64,000 nucleotides of DNA from Oegoconia quadripuncta. Its lineage: Eukaryota > Arthropoda > Insecta > Lepidoptera > Autostichidae. The position numbers were made by a program, and so were the translations under genes. Below are positions 1 through 11,000 of the stretch, one piece after another. Position 1 is the stretch's first letter; each line of letters opens with the position of its first letter. The DNA lies in NCBI GenBank assembly GCA_949316235.1, contig OX438751.1:5170413-5234412 (forward strand). Direction: 5' to 3'. The notes under the pieces are model-generated. The model was not told the DNA's origin. It did not search any database and saw only the letters and a program-made list of their open reading frames with translations.

Positions 1-36
1 TTCGCACGTAATCCCATTCAATCAGAGAGTAAAAAA

Positions 37-84
37 ATTCATGATATAGTTTGACATATACTTTAAGAAACATTTTTTAGTAAT
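37..84 (+). repeat. 48-bp direct repeat, left copy
   Basis: This block (attcatgatatagtttgac...ttttttagtaat) recurs at 575-627 with a few substitutions and small indels. The two copies flank the SINE-A material between them. At about 50 bp they are too long for a LINE/SINE target-site duplication, so a local duplication is more likely. Confidence 0.6.
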
Positions 85-85
85 A

Positions 86-323
86 AATAAAATAATAATA
101 AATATTTCGCACACTTAAACCAATCATCTAGTCCCAAAATAAGCAAAGCTTGTACTATGAATACTAAATAACGGATAAACATACATAAATAATTATATAA
201 ACATCCATGACTCGGGAATAAATGTTTATATTCATCACACAAACATTGACCCCTCGCGGGATTCGAACCCGCAACCGTTGGTTTCGCTGACAGGGTCACT
301 ATCCACTACACCAACCGGTCGTC
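86..323 (-). mobile_element. SINE-A, near full length
   Basis: Read on the minus strand it begins gacgaccggttggtgtagtgg, which fits the pol III A box (TRGYNNARNNG). The B-box segment gggttcgaatcccgcg follows, then a body containing ccgagtcatggatgttt and an (ATT)n-type tail at 86-110. The head resembles a tRNA, but the product cannot complete a tRNA acceptor stem, so this is a tRNA-derived SINE and not a tRNA gene. The A and B boxes are both intact. Confidence 0.85.
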
Positions 324-494
324 AACTATGGATACTAGATAACGGATACACATACATAAATATTTATATAAACATCCATGACTCGGGATTAAATTTACCC
401 CTCACGGGATATCGAACCCGCAATTAAATTTACCCCTCACGGGATATCGAACCCGCAACCATTGGTTTCGCTGACAAGGTCACTATCCACTACA
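324..494 (-). mobile_element. SINE-A, partial, with internal 35-bp duplication
   Basis: A second SINE-A abuts the first in the same orientation. Its tail is missing: it starts in the body at ctatggatactag. The B-box segment is tandemly duplicated: a 35-bp unit (attaaatttacccctcacgg...) occupies 388-422 and 423-457, so the copy has two B-box-like segments (cgggatatcgaacccgca). Confidence 0.8.
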
Positions 495-574
495 TACCTA
501 TTAGACAGATTATGTATTGATGTAACAATTTATTATCTTAAATAAATAAAATAATAAATCTGCCTCATACAATG

Positions 575-627
575 AATTCATGATAATATAGTTTGATATG
601 TATACTTAAGAAACATTTTTTAGTAAT
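575..627 (+). repeat. 48-bp direct repeat, right copy
   Basis: This is the diverged partner of 37-84, with a 2-bp and a 3-bp insertion and a few substitutions. The open frame that runs through it (593-784) reads into unremarkable AT-rich DNA and is not a credible gene. Confidence 0.6.
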
Positions 628-1186
628 GTTCATTACACAAATTTTACAGGTCATATTTATTAGTCGAACAGTTGTGAATTGTGTGCTTCTTAGTATTTTT
701 CAGCTCAGTTTTTCATTGTCATTAGAAGTGACACGGTTCGCGCATGTGTTTGCAACTGGAGTACTAATACCGTTTCTATTTTGATATCAATCGTAAATAA
801 ATACGAGCGCCGCGATGGTCTTGTCTATTAAAAATCAAACTACAGTCATATCTTGAGGATTGTTTTAATTCAGGCGTGGGACTGTGAATAACTCTTGAGA
901 CCGTGTGTGGTCAGCTCGTGGCTGGGTGAACACTGTGACATTTTCATAGTTTGAAGGACACGTTAAAACCTACTTGTTTCCCGATCGACAAATTTCCCAT
1001 AGCTGTGGGTTCTCTAAATGCCGTATAATTTTGTCTCATTCTGTTATTATCAAAATTGAAAATTATTTTGTGAAATAAATGTGTATTTGTATTGTTACAC
1101 ATCCCGATTGTTTTCAAAATCATCGCAATTTTTAAATTTACCGCTCATTCACAAAGCTGTTATCCTCAGAGAAGAATGGGCAAGAA
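628..1186. other. Unrecognised AT-rich spacer
   Basis: I see no repeat family, coding signature or RNA gene here on either strand. Confidence 0.5.
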
Positions 1187-1458
1187 ATAAATAATAATAA
1201 ATAAATATCTTTGCACATACACACAGCGCCATCTAGGTCCACAGTAAGCATCTAGGCTTGTTGTGGATACCAGATGGTTGATATACTACATAAATACATT
1301 TTTTTTGTAAATAAATACTTATTATAAATGAAAACATCCATAACTCGGGTACACATGCCCGTATTCATTACACAAACATATGCCCCTAGCGGGATTCGAA
1401 CCCGCAACCTTTTGGTATAGTGGTCAGAGTTGCTAACCACTACACTAAACAGGTCGTC
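1187..1458 (-). mobile_element. SINE-B, near full length
   Basis: On the minus strand the head gacctgtttagtgtagtggttag carries the A box and tgcgggttcgaatcccgctagggg the B box. The body follows (cggacatgtgtacccgagttatggatgttttc, then tttacaaaaaaaatgtatt, then gtggacctagatggcgctgtg) and ends in an (ATT)n tail. The ORFs at 1252-1548 and 1516-1713 are shadows of this element and its flank. Confidence 0.85.
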
Positions 1459-1895
1459 AAAGTTTGTTGTTTGAGATAAGATAGCCAGTCCCCTGAAGTT
1501 ACGGATACGGATAGGATGGTTTTCGCCTATATACGGCCTTACCTTCACCCAGCATCAGGTGTGAGAGGCCAAGTACTAGCCCGCTCTAAACAAAAACAAT
1601 GTATTGGTAGAGTGCTGAGAGCGCGTGACCATATTGGACTTGTATCCTGGGGGATCCTGCACGCCCTACTAAAGAGTAGATTGCGGCCAGTGAACCTAAT
1701 AGAGAACAAATAAAACTTATTTTAAATGAGATTTGTGTGAACAAGGTGCCTTTGTAATCCGAATAAATTCAGAATTCACAATCTCAATTCAACATCGTTT
1801 CCGAATAGCGCAAGAACTAGTTGTTACGCTATGTTAGCGATGCTATGCTAAGCGATGAAAACAACACGATACTCGTACAAACTTATAAAACGATT
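1459..1895. other. Unrecognised spacer
   Basis: No supported feature. The short open frame at 1516-1713 has no recognisable domain. Confidence 0.45.
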
Positions 1896-2242
1896 ATGAA
1901 TAAATACATATTTATGCATATATTCTCTAGTTCCACACTAAGCAACTAGGCTTATATTATGGATATGTAATTATTTAATTGTGTCATTTGACGATCGCGT
2001 TTGTAGCCTATTCCAAATAATTACATTAAATAAATAAAGAAAACTTGGACAAATTATGAGTTCCAAATAAACTTCGCGTGATAGTAACCCTTCGAATACC
2101 GCCAGTCGCACATTACGGTAATAAATAACTGAAAAACATCCACAACTCGGGTACACATGGCGTGTACCCCTAGCGGGATTCGAATCCACGGCCTTTTAAT
2201 ATAGCAGTGAGGGTTTCTAACCTTTACACCAAACAGGTCGTC
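1896..2242 (-). mobile_element. SINE-B split by a 167-bp insertion
   Basis: The SINE-B 3' part lies at 1896-1963 (tagttccacactaagcaact...ttatggat) and the head and body start at about 2131-2242 (A box and cgggattcgaatcc B box). They are separated by unrelated sequence 1964-2130. Within the insert, atgtaattattt (1964-1975) is inverted as aaataattacat (2018-2029). I cannot assign the insert and see no clear target duplication. Confidence 0.7.
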
Positions 2243-4920
2243 AATATAAAACTAATTAAATCATAAATATATAAACCGTATTAAATATCTAAATAATCAT
2301 GATAACATCACGTTAACTAGACATGCGTTTGTCCACAATCTCACCTGATGTTAGTCGCAAATGCAACGCTACCACAATTCACCTGGCGTTAAACTACCTT
2401 CATTGTGAGTACCACGTATCGACTTATGAGGTCCAGAAATATCTGGAAACATAATAATGTTAGAAAAATTGCTTATTTTTCAACGCAGGAACCTCACCAT
2501 TCTGCGCTAAAAGCGGTACAAAAAAAAACAAAAGTAATTTGATATCTTTCACTCAAAAGATAAAGCAACTCATGCGACGTGATAAGATTTTATATTACAA
2601 CAAAACATGTTCAGATTCATAAAGATAGACACGTCGTCGGTAGCAGGCGCCGTTAGTAATTTAATTAAGGATGACGGAAGGTTGTTCCTTGTATTTACAC
2701 TCGTGAATGGTTTTGTGTGAATTAAGTTTGTTTGTACTTTGGTTTGTATACGATTTGACAATAGACAATATACAAAAGATTAATAAATAATTTTGTATGT
2801 AAAAAGGCGGACTTGTCCCATAGATCTTTCCAATCACCCATATAGCTGAAAAGTAGATTCACATTAGAGTCAATGACATACTAATATATTCATGAATACA
2901 TACTTTTTTAGAAATATTATATTAATACGTAATAGCAGCAGTAAAAAAACAGAAACAAAGAAAGTTTCTACGAAAATTAAATTAGGACACTTGTTTGTCG
3001 AAAAACAACAATTTTTTATTTTGTCTTTATTATGTCTACGGATATCATCGCTGACAATGTAGCCACTACCTAATCCAAACTGCCATTTAAACAGTCAGTT
3101 TATTGTATTCGGTTCGTAAGTGGGTCGGGCACAGCTGACTGCAATAATTCCTTACGTCAAGATTATCGGGTATTAGTCGACCTGCCCGATTTAATTGCTT
3201 GGCACATTTGTACAATTCCTTCACTAGCAAGCGTTAGGAAATCGATTCAAAGAGTAAATATATATCCCAAATTTGGGCGGATTATGATTCCAATCCGCCC
3301 AAATTGTGAAGTTCACTGTTTGTCAATGCTCACTGTATGAAGTCAAAAATGTTGAGGGCGTCTTAGACGGTAGTAATCACTACTATTAGGGCGACTAAAG
3401 ATACTCCATTAATAATTCATCTACATGAACCTCACTTTCCGAATTTCCAGCAAAATCTTAACAATTTTGCTGTAATTGATGGAGAAATGCGAAGCGATAT
3501 TGGCAATAGACTACACAACAGAAACAATGGACGTACAAATTATTGTTAAAGTGAGGTAATTTGATAAAAATATATTCAGCCGTTTTCAAGCCCAACCGTA
3601 GCCGTATTTGACTCCAATCGCACTTGATGTTAAATGAAGACAAGATCCCTTACTCCGCTCTCCCATCCTGAACTTATTTAAAAATGTACTACCACAAACC
3701 AAACTGTTTATATTGAGTCATAGTTGCCATCATCAAGTTTGTGATTAGGGTCTTGGCCATTATTTTATCTCCAAGTCGTAGTTGAAATATCTCGTGACAC
3801 GTTTAAATTATTTTACATTTCTCTTTTACTATCAGCCACAATAAATTCATTATAAACTCACAAATCAGTTCATCAAAAGAAAATAACAATTAACTTTAAT
3901 TCTAAAATAAACACGCCATGACAAAGAAAACAGCTGACTCCAATAAATTAGAAATCCAAATAAAGACGCATGCGCCACTCACGGATGTCTGAAAACAATT
4001 AATTAAGTTTAAATGTTTCCCGGTGGCCTATTGTAACCACGATTGCTTCTCATGTCCGATAAAACAGGGCATAAAAACTCCTACATAAATTAAACTGGCA
4101 CGTAGTTTAGTGTAAGTGTTAAGAGGAAATGGGTACATTTGTTGAAGTAACAGATTTTTATTCGACGGCGACAAGATGGCAAAACTTTTAGAATATCTAT
4201 TTATACAATATGTTGTGTCAGTATGCCTGTTTTTTCGCTGTTCCATAATCCTTTTCAGACGCATCACAATTATTCTAGATTAGATTGCATGGTTGCCAAT
4301 TTAGTATATCCAAAATAATATTACTGCATTTGTCTGTCAGTGACAATTTCAAGACTACCATCGCCTCGGAATAGAATATCATCTAGGGTGTAAAAAAGCT
4401 GCCGAGGGATACCCTTAAGCTAAACTTGTCACGGAGATAAGAGATATCAAAAGTTGGATTATCATCTGCTTATTTATTGTTGGCAGTTTTATCTGCGGGT
4501 TAAGTGCGGTGATTTCAGTAGGATCCCCTATAGGGTGCGAGACTTTTGGCTGTATTGCATCGCATTGGCTACACTCTAGGGAGGTGAGAATTCCATCCTA
4601 CTTATTCACCTCTAAATTCCTTTTTTAAGCGTCCTGAGATACAGAAGTTACAGGAGTAGTGCGGGCGCGGGATCTGTCATCTGCATTATAAATTCATTCG
4701 TAAAATTTTAATCACCTACTTACTAAATCTATTCTGTAAAAGAACAAGTTCAACAAGACAATTCTCCTCATTTACTAACTATTGGAAACGTGATGGTTAT
4801 GGCTGGCCACTAATTTTATAAAAATATTTTTTATCTATCTGTCTCCCTACTTTTTAGATTTTCTTTTACCTATTATATTGCTAACCTTCAAAGTATGCCT
4901 TTCATTGCTAATACTAACAA
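2243..4920. other. Long AT-rich spacer, no gene recognised
   Basis: There is no convincing coding sequence. A short piece at about 2325-2400 (ccacaatctcacctgatg) resembles the repeat at 14575-14960 but is too short to assign. The ORFs at 2570-2761, 3458-3643 and 4028-4267 have no recognisable motif. Confidence 0.5.
3271..3304. repeat. 13-bp perfect inverted repeat
   Basis: The arms atttgggcggatt (3271-3283) and aatccgcccaaat (3292-3304) are separated by 8 bp. The GC-rich stem stands out in AT-rich sequence. It could be a remnant of a hairpin-ended element or chance; no gene adjoins it. Confidence 0.6.
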
Positions 4921-4921
4921 T

Positions 4922-5150
4922 GTCGACGACCTGTTTGGTGTAGTGGTTAGCAACTCTGACCACTATACCAGAATACGGACATGTGTACCCGAGTTATGGA
5001 TGTGTTCATTTATAATAAGTATTTATTTACAAAAAAAATGTATTTATGTAATATATCAATCAACCATCTGGTATCCACACCACAAGCCTATAGTTGCTTT
5101 CTGTGGAACTAGATGGCGCTGTGTATATGTCTAAGGATATTATTATTATT
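4922..5150 (+). mobile_element. SINE-B with B box deleted
   Basis: The head (gtcgacgacctgtttggtgtagtggttag) carries the A box. Sequence then jumps from ctataccag directly to aatacggacatgtg, removing the B-box segment and about 45 bp of neighbouring sequence. The body and (ATT)n tail are otherwise intact, so the copy should be unable to recruit TFIIIC. Confidence 0.8.
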
Positions 5151-5384
5151 ATTATTTGTTTTTTGCGTTTCTTTTTCTCAGCATGAGCTGGTATTATCAT
5201 ACCATTTACGGGCATTAAACAAGTAAATGGTATATTACTATTTTTTATTTCTTTGTATATTATCTAAGTCTATTTATATATTTTGTACGCTCAAATTCTT
5301 GGTATGGTATGATTGTAGTCATTATTATTATTATTTTGAATTCTTTTTTATCTCTTTTATTATTATTATTATCGTTAAAATCCT

Positions 5385-5674
5385 TTAACCTTTAGACGGA
5401 CGCGGGCACCGATCGGTGCCAAAACAAAATTTTATACTCAATTATTTAGGTTTAGATTACCTTTGAAATATTCTTTGTACTTTTTAAACAACTGCAAAAA
5501 TGGAGGAGGTTTTGTGTTCGTCTATAAGTATTTTTTTAATGTAGGAATATTCACCCATATTTTCGTCAATTCTTAACCGATTTTGATGATTGTTTGGTAG
5601 GGTTTACCGACTTAGTGGTTCCATTAAATTTTGTTAAGATATGTTCTTTCACTTCGAGGATAGTCCCTAACGGT
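5385..5674 (+). mobile_element. Possible left end of a piggyBac-like element
   Basis: TTAA (5385-5388) is followed by cctttagacggacgcgggca and the palindrome gcaccgatcggtgc. The terminus resembles the CCTTTA ends of the piggyBac derivative at 40103-41448, next to the same TTAA target. I found no matching right end in this window, so it may be truncated by the LINE that follows, or coincidental. Confidence 0.35.
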
Positions 5675-6045
5675 ATATAAGGTTTATATTCGGCCTGCGT
5701 AAGTTCGACCACATTTCAGAATTTTGTACGCGGTTGAAATGGCTTCCCATTCGACTCGGTCGAAAGGTACACATTTTGACCCGTCTTTTTAAAACTCTCG
5801 GTAATTCCGCTGCCCCTGAATATCTTCGTTCTCGGTTCCAGTTATTACCCCAATCCCGCCCCAAACGGGCATGCGTTACTAAGACCCTGGACTATCCCCT
5901 AGCTAACTCTAAATTCTTCTTTAATTATTTTACCGTGTATGCTGCTCGGCTGTGGAATGATCTTCCTGCAGACATTCGAGAGAGCCCTACACCACCAGTT
6001 TTCAAAAAGCGCTTAAAAAAACACTACCTGTCGCAATTGGCATAA
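5675..6045 (+). pseudogene. LINE-gamma reverse-transcriptase C-terminus (remnant)
   Basis: An open frame of about 123 codons ends in TAA at 6043-6045. It has the hallmark C-terminal region of Jockey/CR1-type non-LTR retrotransposon polyproteins: GLRKFDHISEF, then LKWLPIRLGRKVHILT, then RLWNDLPADIRESPTPPVFK and a short basic tail. The RT core and endonuclease are absent, so this is a 5'-truncated copy. The frame is open to the stop, which suggests fairly recent insertion. The minus-strand ORF 5667-5864 is a shadow. Confidence 0.8.
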
Positions 6046-6352
6046 GAAGTAATGTTATATATTGATATTTATATAATATATTAATTATATATCTAATTAA
6101 ATGTTTTATTTAGGTTTATTTATTATTATATTCATGTAGTTATATTTAGTTATTTAAAAGTATTTATGTATTATAGACTTTTTTACTTTTATTATATTTT
6201 TTTTTACTTTTTATTCCCCGTTATACACTTTCTAACCTTCTAACCGCTTATAGGGTTGGCTGGAAGAGATCTCTCTTAGAGATAAGCTCGCCTTTGTATC
6301 TTTGTATCTGACAAATGTATATTTTGTGTTTATTTGCAATAAAGAATGTGTA
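6046..6352 (+). mobile_element. LINE-gamma 3' UTR and tail
   Basis: The 3' UTR follows the remnant ORF directly. It contains ggctggaagagatctctcttagagataagctcgcctttgtatc and an AATAAAG polyadenylation signal near 6340. The same segment occurs at 20938-21028 (+), 39665-39800 (-) and 43480-43650 (-). Confidence 0.75.
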
Positions 6353-6859
6353 TTAGTTGTTATATTAGTTACTTTGACGACATAATGATTATTGCTTATA
6401 CCTGAAACTGTTTTGCCAATTTTTCAATTGTTCTAAAACACAGTAGAAGTATCAACGCTACAGCTCAGTACTTGGACGCGTTTAAAAATCTGCTTTTAAA
6501 ATATTCAGAAAGTTTAAAAGATTGCCTAAGCGGCTGCCGAATTTAAATTCGGAAGCATCGGTCTCTGACAGCTCTTTGTTGTAAATTTGTTCAACCTTTG
6601 TAAAACACAAAGTATTAAACGTTTGTAAACTTAGCCGATTATATTATGATATTGTTGAAGTATTTTCTAAGTCAATTAACTGTCTGTCAGATGACTTACC
6701 TACTTTTATACGTCCTCCAACCTCCAAATATTCTCGAGGCTGAAAATTTGAATGAATGACATCATCAGATGTGCATAAAAGAATGAAAATATAAAAGGTA
6801 CTTGCAAAAAGTAATACTAAGTATCATGACCCAATGTGAAATAGATATAATATATTCTA
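6353..6859. other. Unrecognised spacer
   Basis: AT-rich sequence with no supported feature. Confidence 0.45.
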
Positions 6860-7100
6860 CTAGCTTTCCGCCCGCGGCTTCGCCTGCGTGGAATATCTTT
6901 ATCGCGGATATGTTTAATTTGTTTATCTTGTGCGAACGACTCACTTCATCGGGATAAAAAATATCCTATGCCTTAATCCAGGGTAAGTCTTATCTAGGTA
7001 TATACCTAATTTCATTAAAATCCGTTCATCCGTTTCGCCGCGATTGAACAACAAACAAACGTGCAAACATCCAAACTTTCGCTTTTATAATGTTAGTTAG
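6860..7100 (+). mobile_element. CCGCGG-type dispersed repeat
   Basis: It starts ctagctttccgcccgcggcttcgcctgcg and ends aactttcgcttttataatgttag after ttcatccgtttcgccgcgattgaac. The same structure occurs at 13356-13606 (-), 37945-38165 (+) and 59513-59745 (+). It is very common in Lepidoptera. I cannot assign a class: it has no obvious tRNA head, and it may be a non-autonomous retroelement or a LINE 3' end. Confidence 0.7.
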
Positions 7101-7196
7101 ATTATTGTATTGTACAGTCAACTACAAATCGAGCGGAATTCTTATGAAGCATTGTTGAAGTTTTAAAACGAATTAAAGTTTGCACGAGAGCTGCAA

Positions 7197-7377
7197 GGCT
7201 ACAATAACTTAGAGCGAATCGAGTGAGAAAGAGTCGCGCGCGACATAGTCTCAGTCTCATGCAGCTGATTAGCTGTGGCTTGACAGCTGTCAACTTGACC
7301 GTCAATCGGCTTTGAGAGATGTAGGCTATCTCGCACGCGACTCTACGTCACTCGAGTCGCGCTAAGTTGTAGTAGCC
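7197..7377. mobile_element. Short inverted-repeat element (MITE-like)
   Basis: The left arm (ggctacaataacttagagcg...gagtcgcgcgcga, 7197-7251) pairs with the right arm at 7324-7377 at roughly 80% identity over about 52 bp. The inside is non-coding. Long GC-rich terminal inverted repeats without an ORF indicate a MITE. No target duplication is obvious. Confidence 0.6.
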
Positions 7378-7404
7378 CCATGGAAGACATAATCCCTAAT
7401 TTTT

Positions 7405-7570
7405 ACAAAACTGCTGTGTGGTTTCGGCACGTAGAAAGATTAGAACCAACCCGTCTCTTCCCATGCGTGTCATAAAAGGTGTCTAAGGGATTTTACAACA
7501 AAAACCATCTATACACTTGCACGTTTTAACGGCGATGGGCTCACCCCCTATCACGCGTGCATTTCTGTAT
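7405..7570 (+). repeat. Lepidopteran 'tgtgtggttTcggcac' repeat fragment
   Basis: It contains gctgtgtggtttcggcac, cttcccatgcgtgtcataaaaggtgtctaaggga and acacttgcacgttttaacggcgatgggctcaccc. An inverted relative lies at 17555-17690. Its class is uncertain; the pattern is widespread in lepidopteran genomes. Confidence 0.5.
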
Positions 7571-7734
7571 ATGTATGTATGTACGGTGAACCGTGGATGG
7601 AGTTTCAAGCATTACACTTTAATTCTGGACCACCCAAACGCTCATGTTTGGGATATCTCTGACCACCCCAGTATGTCTATACTCATTGATAACGTATTGT
7701 GTCTACTTACATTAAACGTCAGTAACAATATATA

Positions 7735-8036
7735 GAGCGTCGGTGGCTCAGCGGTTAAGACGCGGTCTCTCAGTTTGGAAGGTCCGGTATCGATTCCCAG
7801 GCAGGCCATGTACCAATGAGTTTTTAAATTTAATTTAATTACTTATATGCATTTATCCGACTGCTCTTAAACGGTGAAGGAAAACAAACCTGCATCCCTG
7901 AGAAATAAAAATTCCAAGGCATGTGAAGTCCCCAACCCGCATTGGGCCAGCGCGGTGGACTATGGCCCATACTCCCTCATTATACGAGGAAAGGCTTATA
8001 TCCCTGCAGTGGGATGTTTACGGGCTGGGATGATGA
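7735..8036 (+). mobile_element. SINE-D, near full length
   Basis: The tRNA-like head gagcgtcggtggctcagcggttaag (A box) is followed by ggtatcgattcccaggc (degenerate B box). The body contains cccgcattgggccagcgcggtggactatggccc and the end is ctgcagtgggatgtttacgggctgggatgatga. That 3' end is shared with LINE-type tails in Lepidoptera, which suggests which LINE mobilised it. Confidence 0.85.
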
Positions 8037-11000
8037 ACGATATATAAATACATAAAGGATGTTGACTTAGAATAAACTTTGCATACAAATATTAGTAGGT
8101 AGGTAGGTATCGCAAAATAACATTCTACAAAAATATCATGTTACAACACTATTACATTGAAATAGCTTTTGATGTAACCATGTAATTTGGAACACCCTTG
8201 CCTATTCAAGTTTTTTCTTCATTTCGTGGGCTTATTCAAAGAGTTATTACCGTAGTATTCAAGGAATCGCGGCGGTGCCCACTTGACCTACAAATTATGA
8301 AGCTTACCTGAAAAAGAAAAATAAACATTATTACAAATTCAAGGCAAGTTTCTTTTGTTAGTAATAGTAAAGTACCTCACAATAATGCCAACGGTATTAT
8401 CGAAGGTGCCGAATCAATAGGAATAGGTACATCGAGGAATTTGACCATACAGCTCCAGGCAGCGCTTCTGGGGGAGAGTTAAGCTATCTCTTTACGTTAG
8501 CCTGGTTATAGGCGATTAAAGATGCCGTGGGCATAGACCAGTAAAGACGAAATGTTATTGGCATTGGCGAAACCGTCAATCTCGGTAACCAAGGCGATTA
8601 CAGTAGTCAACATAATATAGGCTGAGATGATGGTAAAACTGAGTAAAGTAATAAAAAATGTGTAAATCATCGAGAGGGTATCGTCTAAAGTGTGCAAAGA
8701 TAGTATGTATACACCAAATAAAGCGAGTACCTATTAACGTAAAGATACCACGCTGGAATTTGAATTCGCGCTTCTGTTTTAATGTGACCTAAGGAGCTTG
8801 TTAACGACTTGCAAGAATACACAAGGACACTGTGGTTCAGTCAAATAGAGATGGTCCAGACACGATGGCACAAATTCAAATAGATATAATATTCAAAAAT
8901 AGAACGCCCATTACAGTGGACGTAAAATGTGAACAATACAATGACATTAAACTATTGCCAACGGTCTCAAGGATTATAATTACATGTAAAGTCGCAATTA
9001 GTAACAATGATTTATCATTGATTGGCTAGAAAAACAATAGGAACGCCCACTTTTAGAATGTCTCGTCTGGCCCGCCTACAAATCCCTGTCACCGTTGCTA
9101 GGCAACGAAATTTGTTGCTGATGGATATTGGCAGAGGGCCAGTATTGTAGAATGTAGACTAGTCTGTCTAGGAAATGAGGTATGTGACCGAGGGATGTGT
9201 CATTTTGTTTGAGTGATGTGTGTCATCAATTATACGAGAGTATATTAGTTGCTTTGGAGCTCATTTTGTGGGCATATTTTTACTTAAAGTGCCATGTGGA
9301 GAAAATGGGATTTTAGATGAATGCATAATGGACGATGATACCCAGATATTTCAATATATTATTAAGATAGTATTATGCTAGGCCAACAATACAAAAGTCG
9401 CCTGCAACAAAAACGAACGTTCACTTATTGGACGGCATGAGAACACCGTGCGTCAAACGCATGTGGCAACCTGTCGCAACTGTATCCGAGCTCGATGGGT
9501 TCGCTGTGACATATGTCATCCGTCAACAAAACAGTTTTGAGATTTCATTCCTAATGTCAAAGGAAAAATATCTGCAGCTTATAAAGTGCGTAACTATGGC
9601 GTTATGTTGGCTCCCCTGTCTCTCAAAGTCATTGGCACGAGAAGACGCTCCCGCAGATTTTGTTTATTTTCATTTGATTTTCGACTCAAATCATGCCCAA
9701 AACTTTGAAAAGTTTTGTGAACGTGAAAAACGCAATGATGCCTCAATAATTCTTTTAATACTGAATACAATACATTACTGAAAAATATTGCTGCCAACAT
9801 AAAGCCATAGGCACTGTTCGGTGAAACGCACTCTAGAGAATATTTACATTAGCGTTTGCCAGCAACAAGTTTGCTGTTCCTGCGATAATTTATATTGTGC
9901 ACATAGAGAACATGCATTAACCAGTTGATTCAGAGGTGAGCCTAGCTCCGTAAGAACTTTCTACCAGCAAACCTAATTGTTTTAATTGGGCAGAAAATAT
10001 TGTACAAACATTTCAAATATTATCAGAAGTTTGGTGTATGTAATTATTGATGGAAGAGATTAATGCGTAGCAGGTATACATAATCTAGAACCTAGTGTTT
10101 CATTAGTTTTCCTTCTTCGGAGTGAAGTTGCAAATGAATTTATAAAAAGTACGGTCAAAGACTTAGTCCCACCCAGTCTTACCCAGTCTTCCGTAACTAA
10201 AAGTTGCGCTAACTCCTAACACCCAACTAGCACAAAATTGCTGTACAAAATCTTTAAAACCAATCCATTTGTAATTGAAGGTGTTGAAATTTATAAAAAA
10301 TAGTTACGTTAACTCCTAAGGCTGCCATGTTCTCAACCTCTAAAATTCACCTAGAGCTGAGAAGACATCCACCATATTCGATTACATCGTCACTTTTCAT
10401 CACGGTGAAATTGTGGTCAAACGTATACACGTCTACATCTAGTCGTCATAAAAAAGTTTAGTGGCACAAAATTTCTGTGCAGATTTGCCGATTTCTTTTC
10501 ACTTTATATTAATGTTGACAACAACAGCATTATAAGAAAGTTTCAATTTCAATTTGATAGTATCTACGTATAGGACCAGGTATGCACCATCTTACCTAGG
10601 TTAGCCTTCAAACAGCGTTGTTGATAACATTGATGCAAAGCGGCTGTTTGAAGCAATACAAGTCGCCCAAATAAATTAGAGGTTTTGGTTGCGTCATCTT
10701 CAATTAAAATTGGGTGTGCTAATTTCTTGTGTATGGAAAAGGATAATGGTAAAAAAAATGAAGTAGCTATCAACAACAATCTACAATATGAACAGTAAAC
10801 AATAGTTGCTGCAAAATTGAATCTCCACAAAAGCGGTAATCGACAATGAAGAAAGTTATATACATTCTTGTAGCACAGGTACTCGACTTGTCCCCTCTGG
10901 CTCCAGGCCAGCGTTTCACCTGTTGCGACGATATTATTCAACTGAAAACGACCTGAGAATCAGGAAGCGATCGTATGATACTGCAATTCTATATGTTTCT

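Noticed and set aside
240..323. tRNA-like sequence with A and B boxes (many similar sites)
   Set aside because: The box-containing heads are followed by a shared SINE body and ATT tail and do not close a tRNA acceptor stem. They recur many times, so they are SINE heads and not tRNA genes.
7197..7377. Helitron ends (CTRR with terminal hairpin)
   Set aside because: The paired arms are inverted repeats at both ends, which Helitrons lack.
9428..9781. 117-codon plus-strand open frame as a gene
   Set aside because: No recognisable domain, no supporting splice or promoter context, and a competing frame on the other strand.
10564..10941. 125-codon minus-strand open frame as a gene
   Set aside because: The residue pattern shows no family motif or plausible domain. 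It is likely chance.
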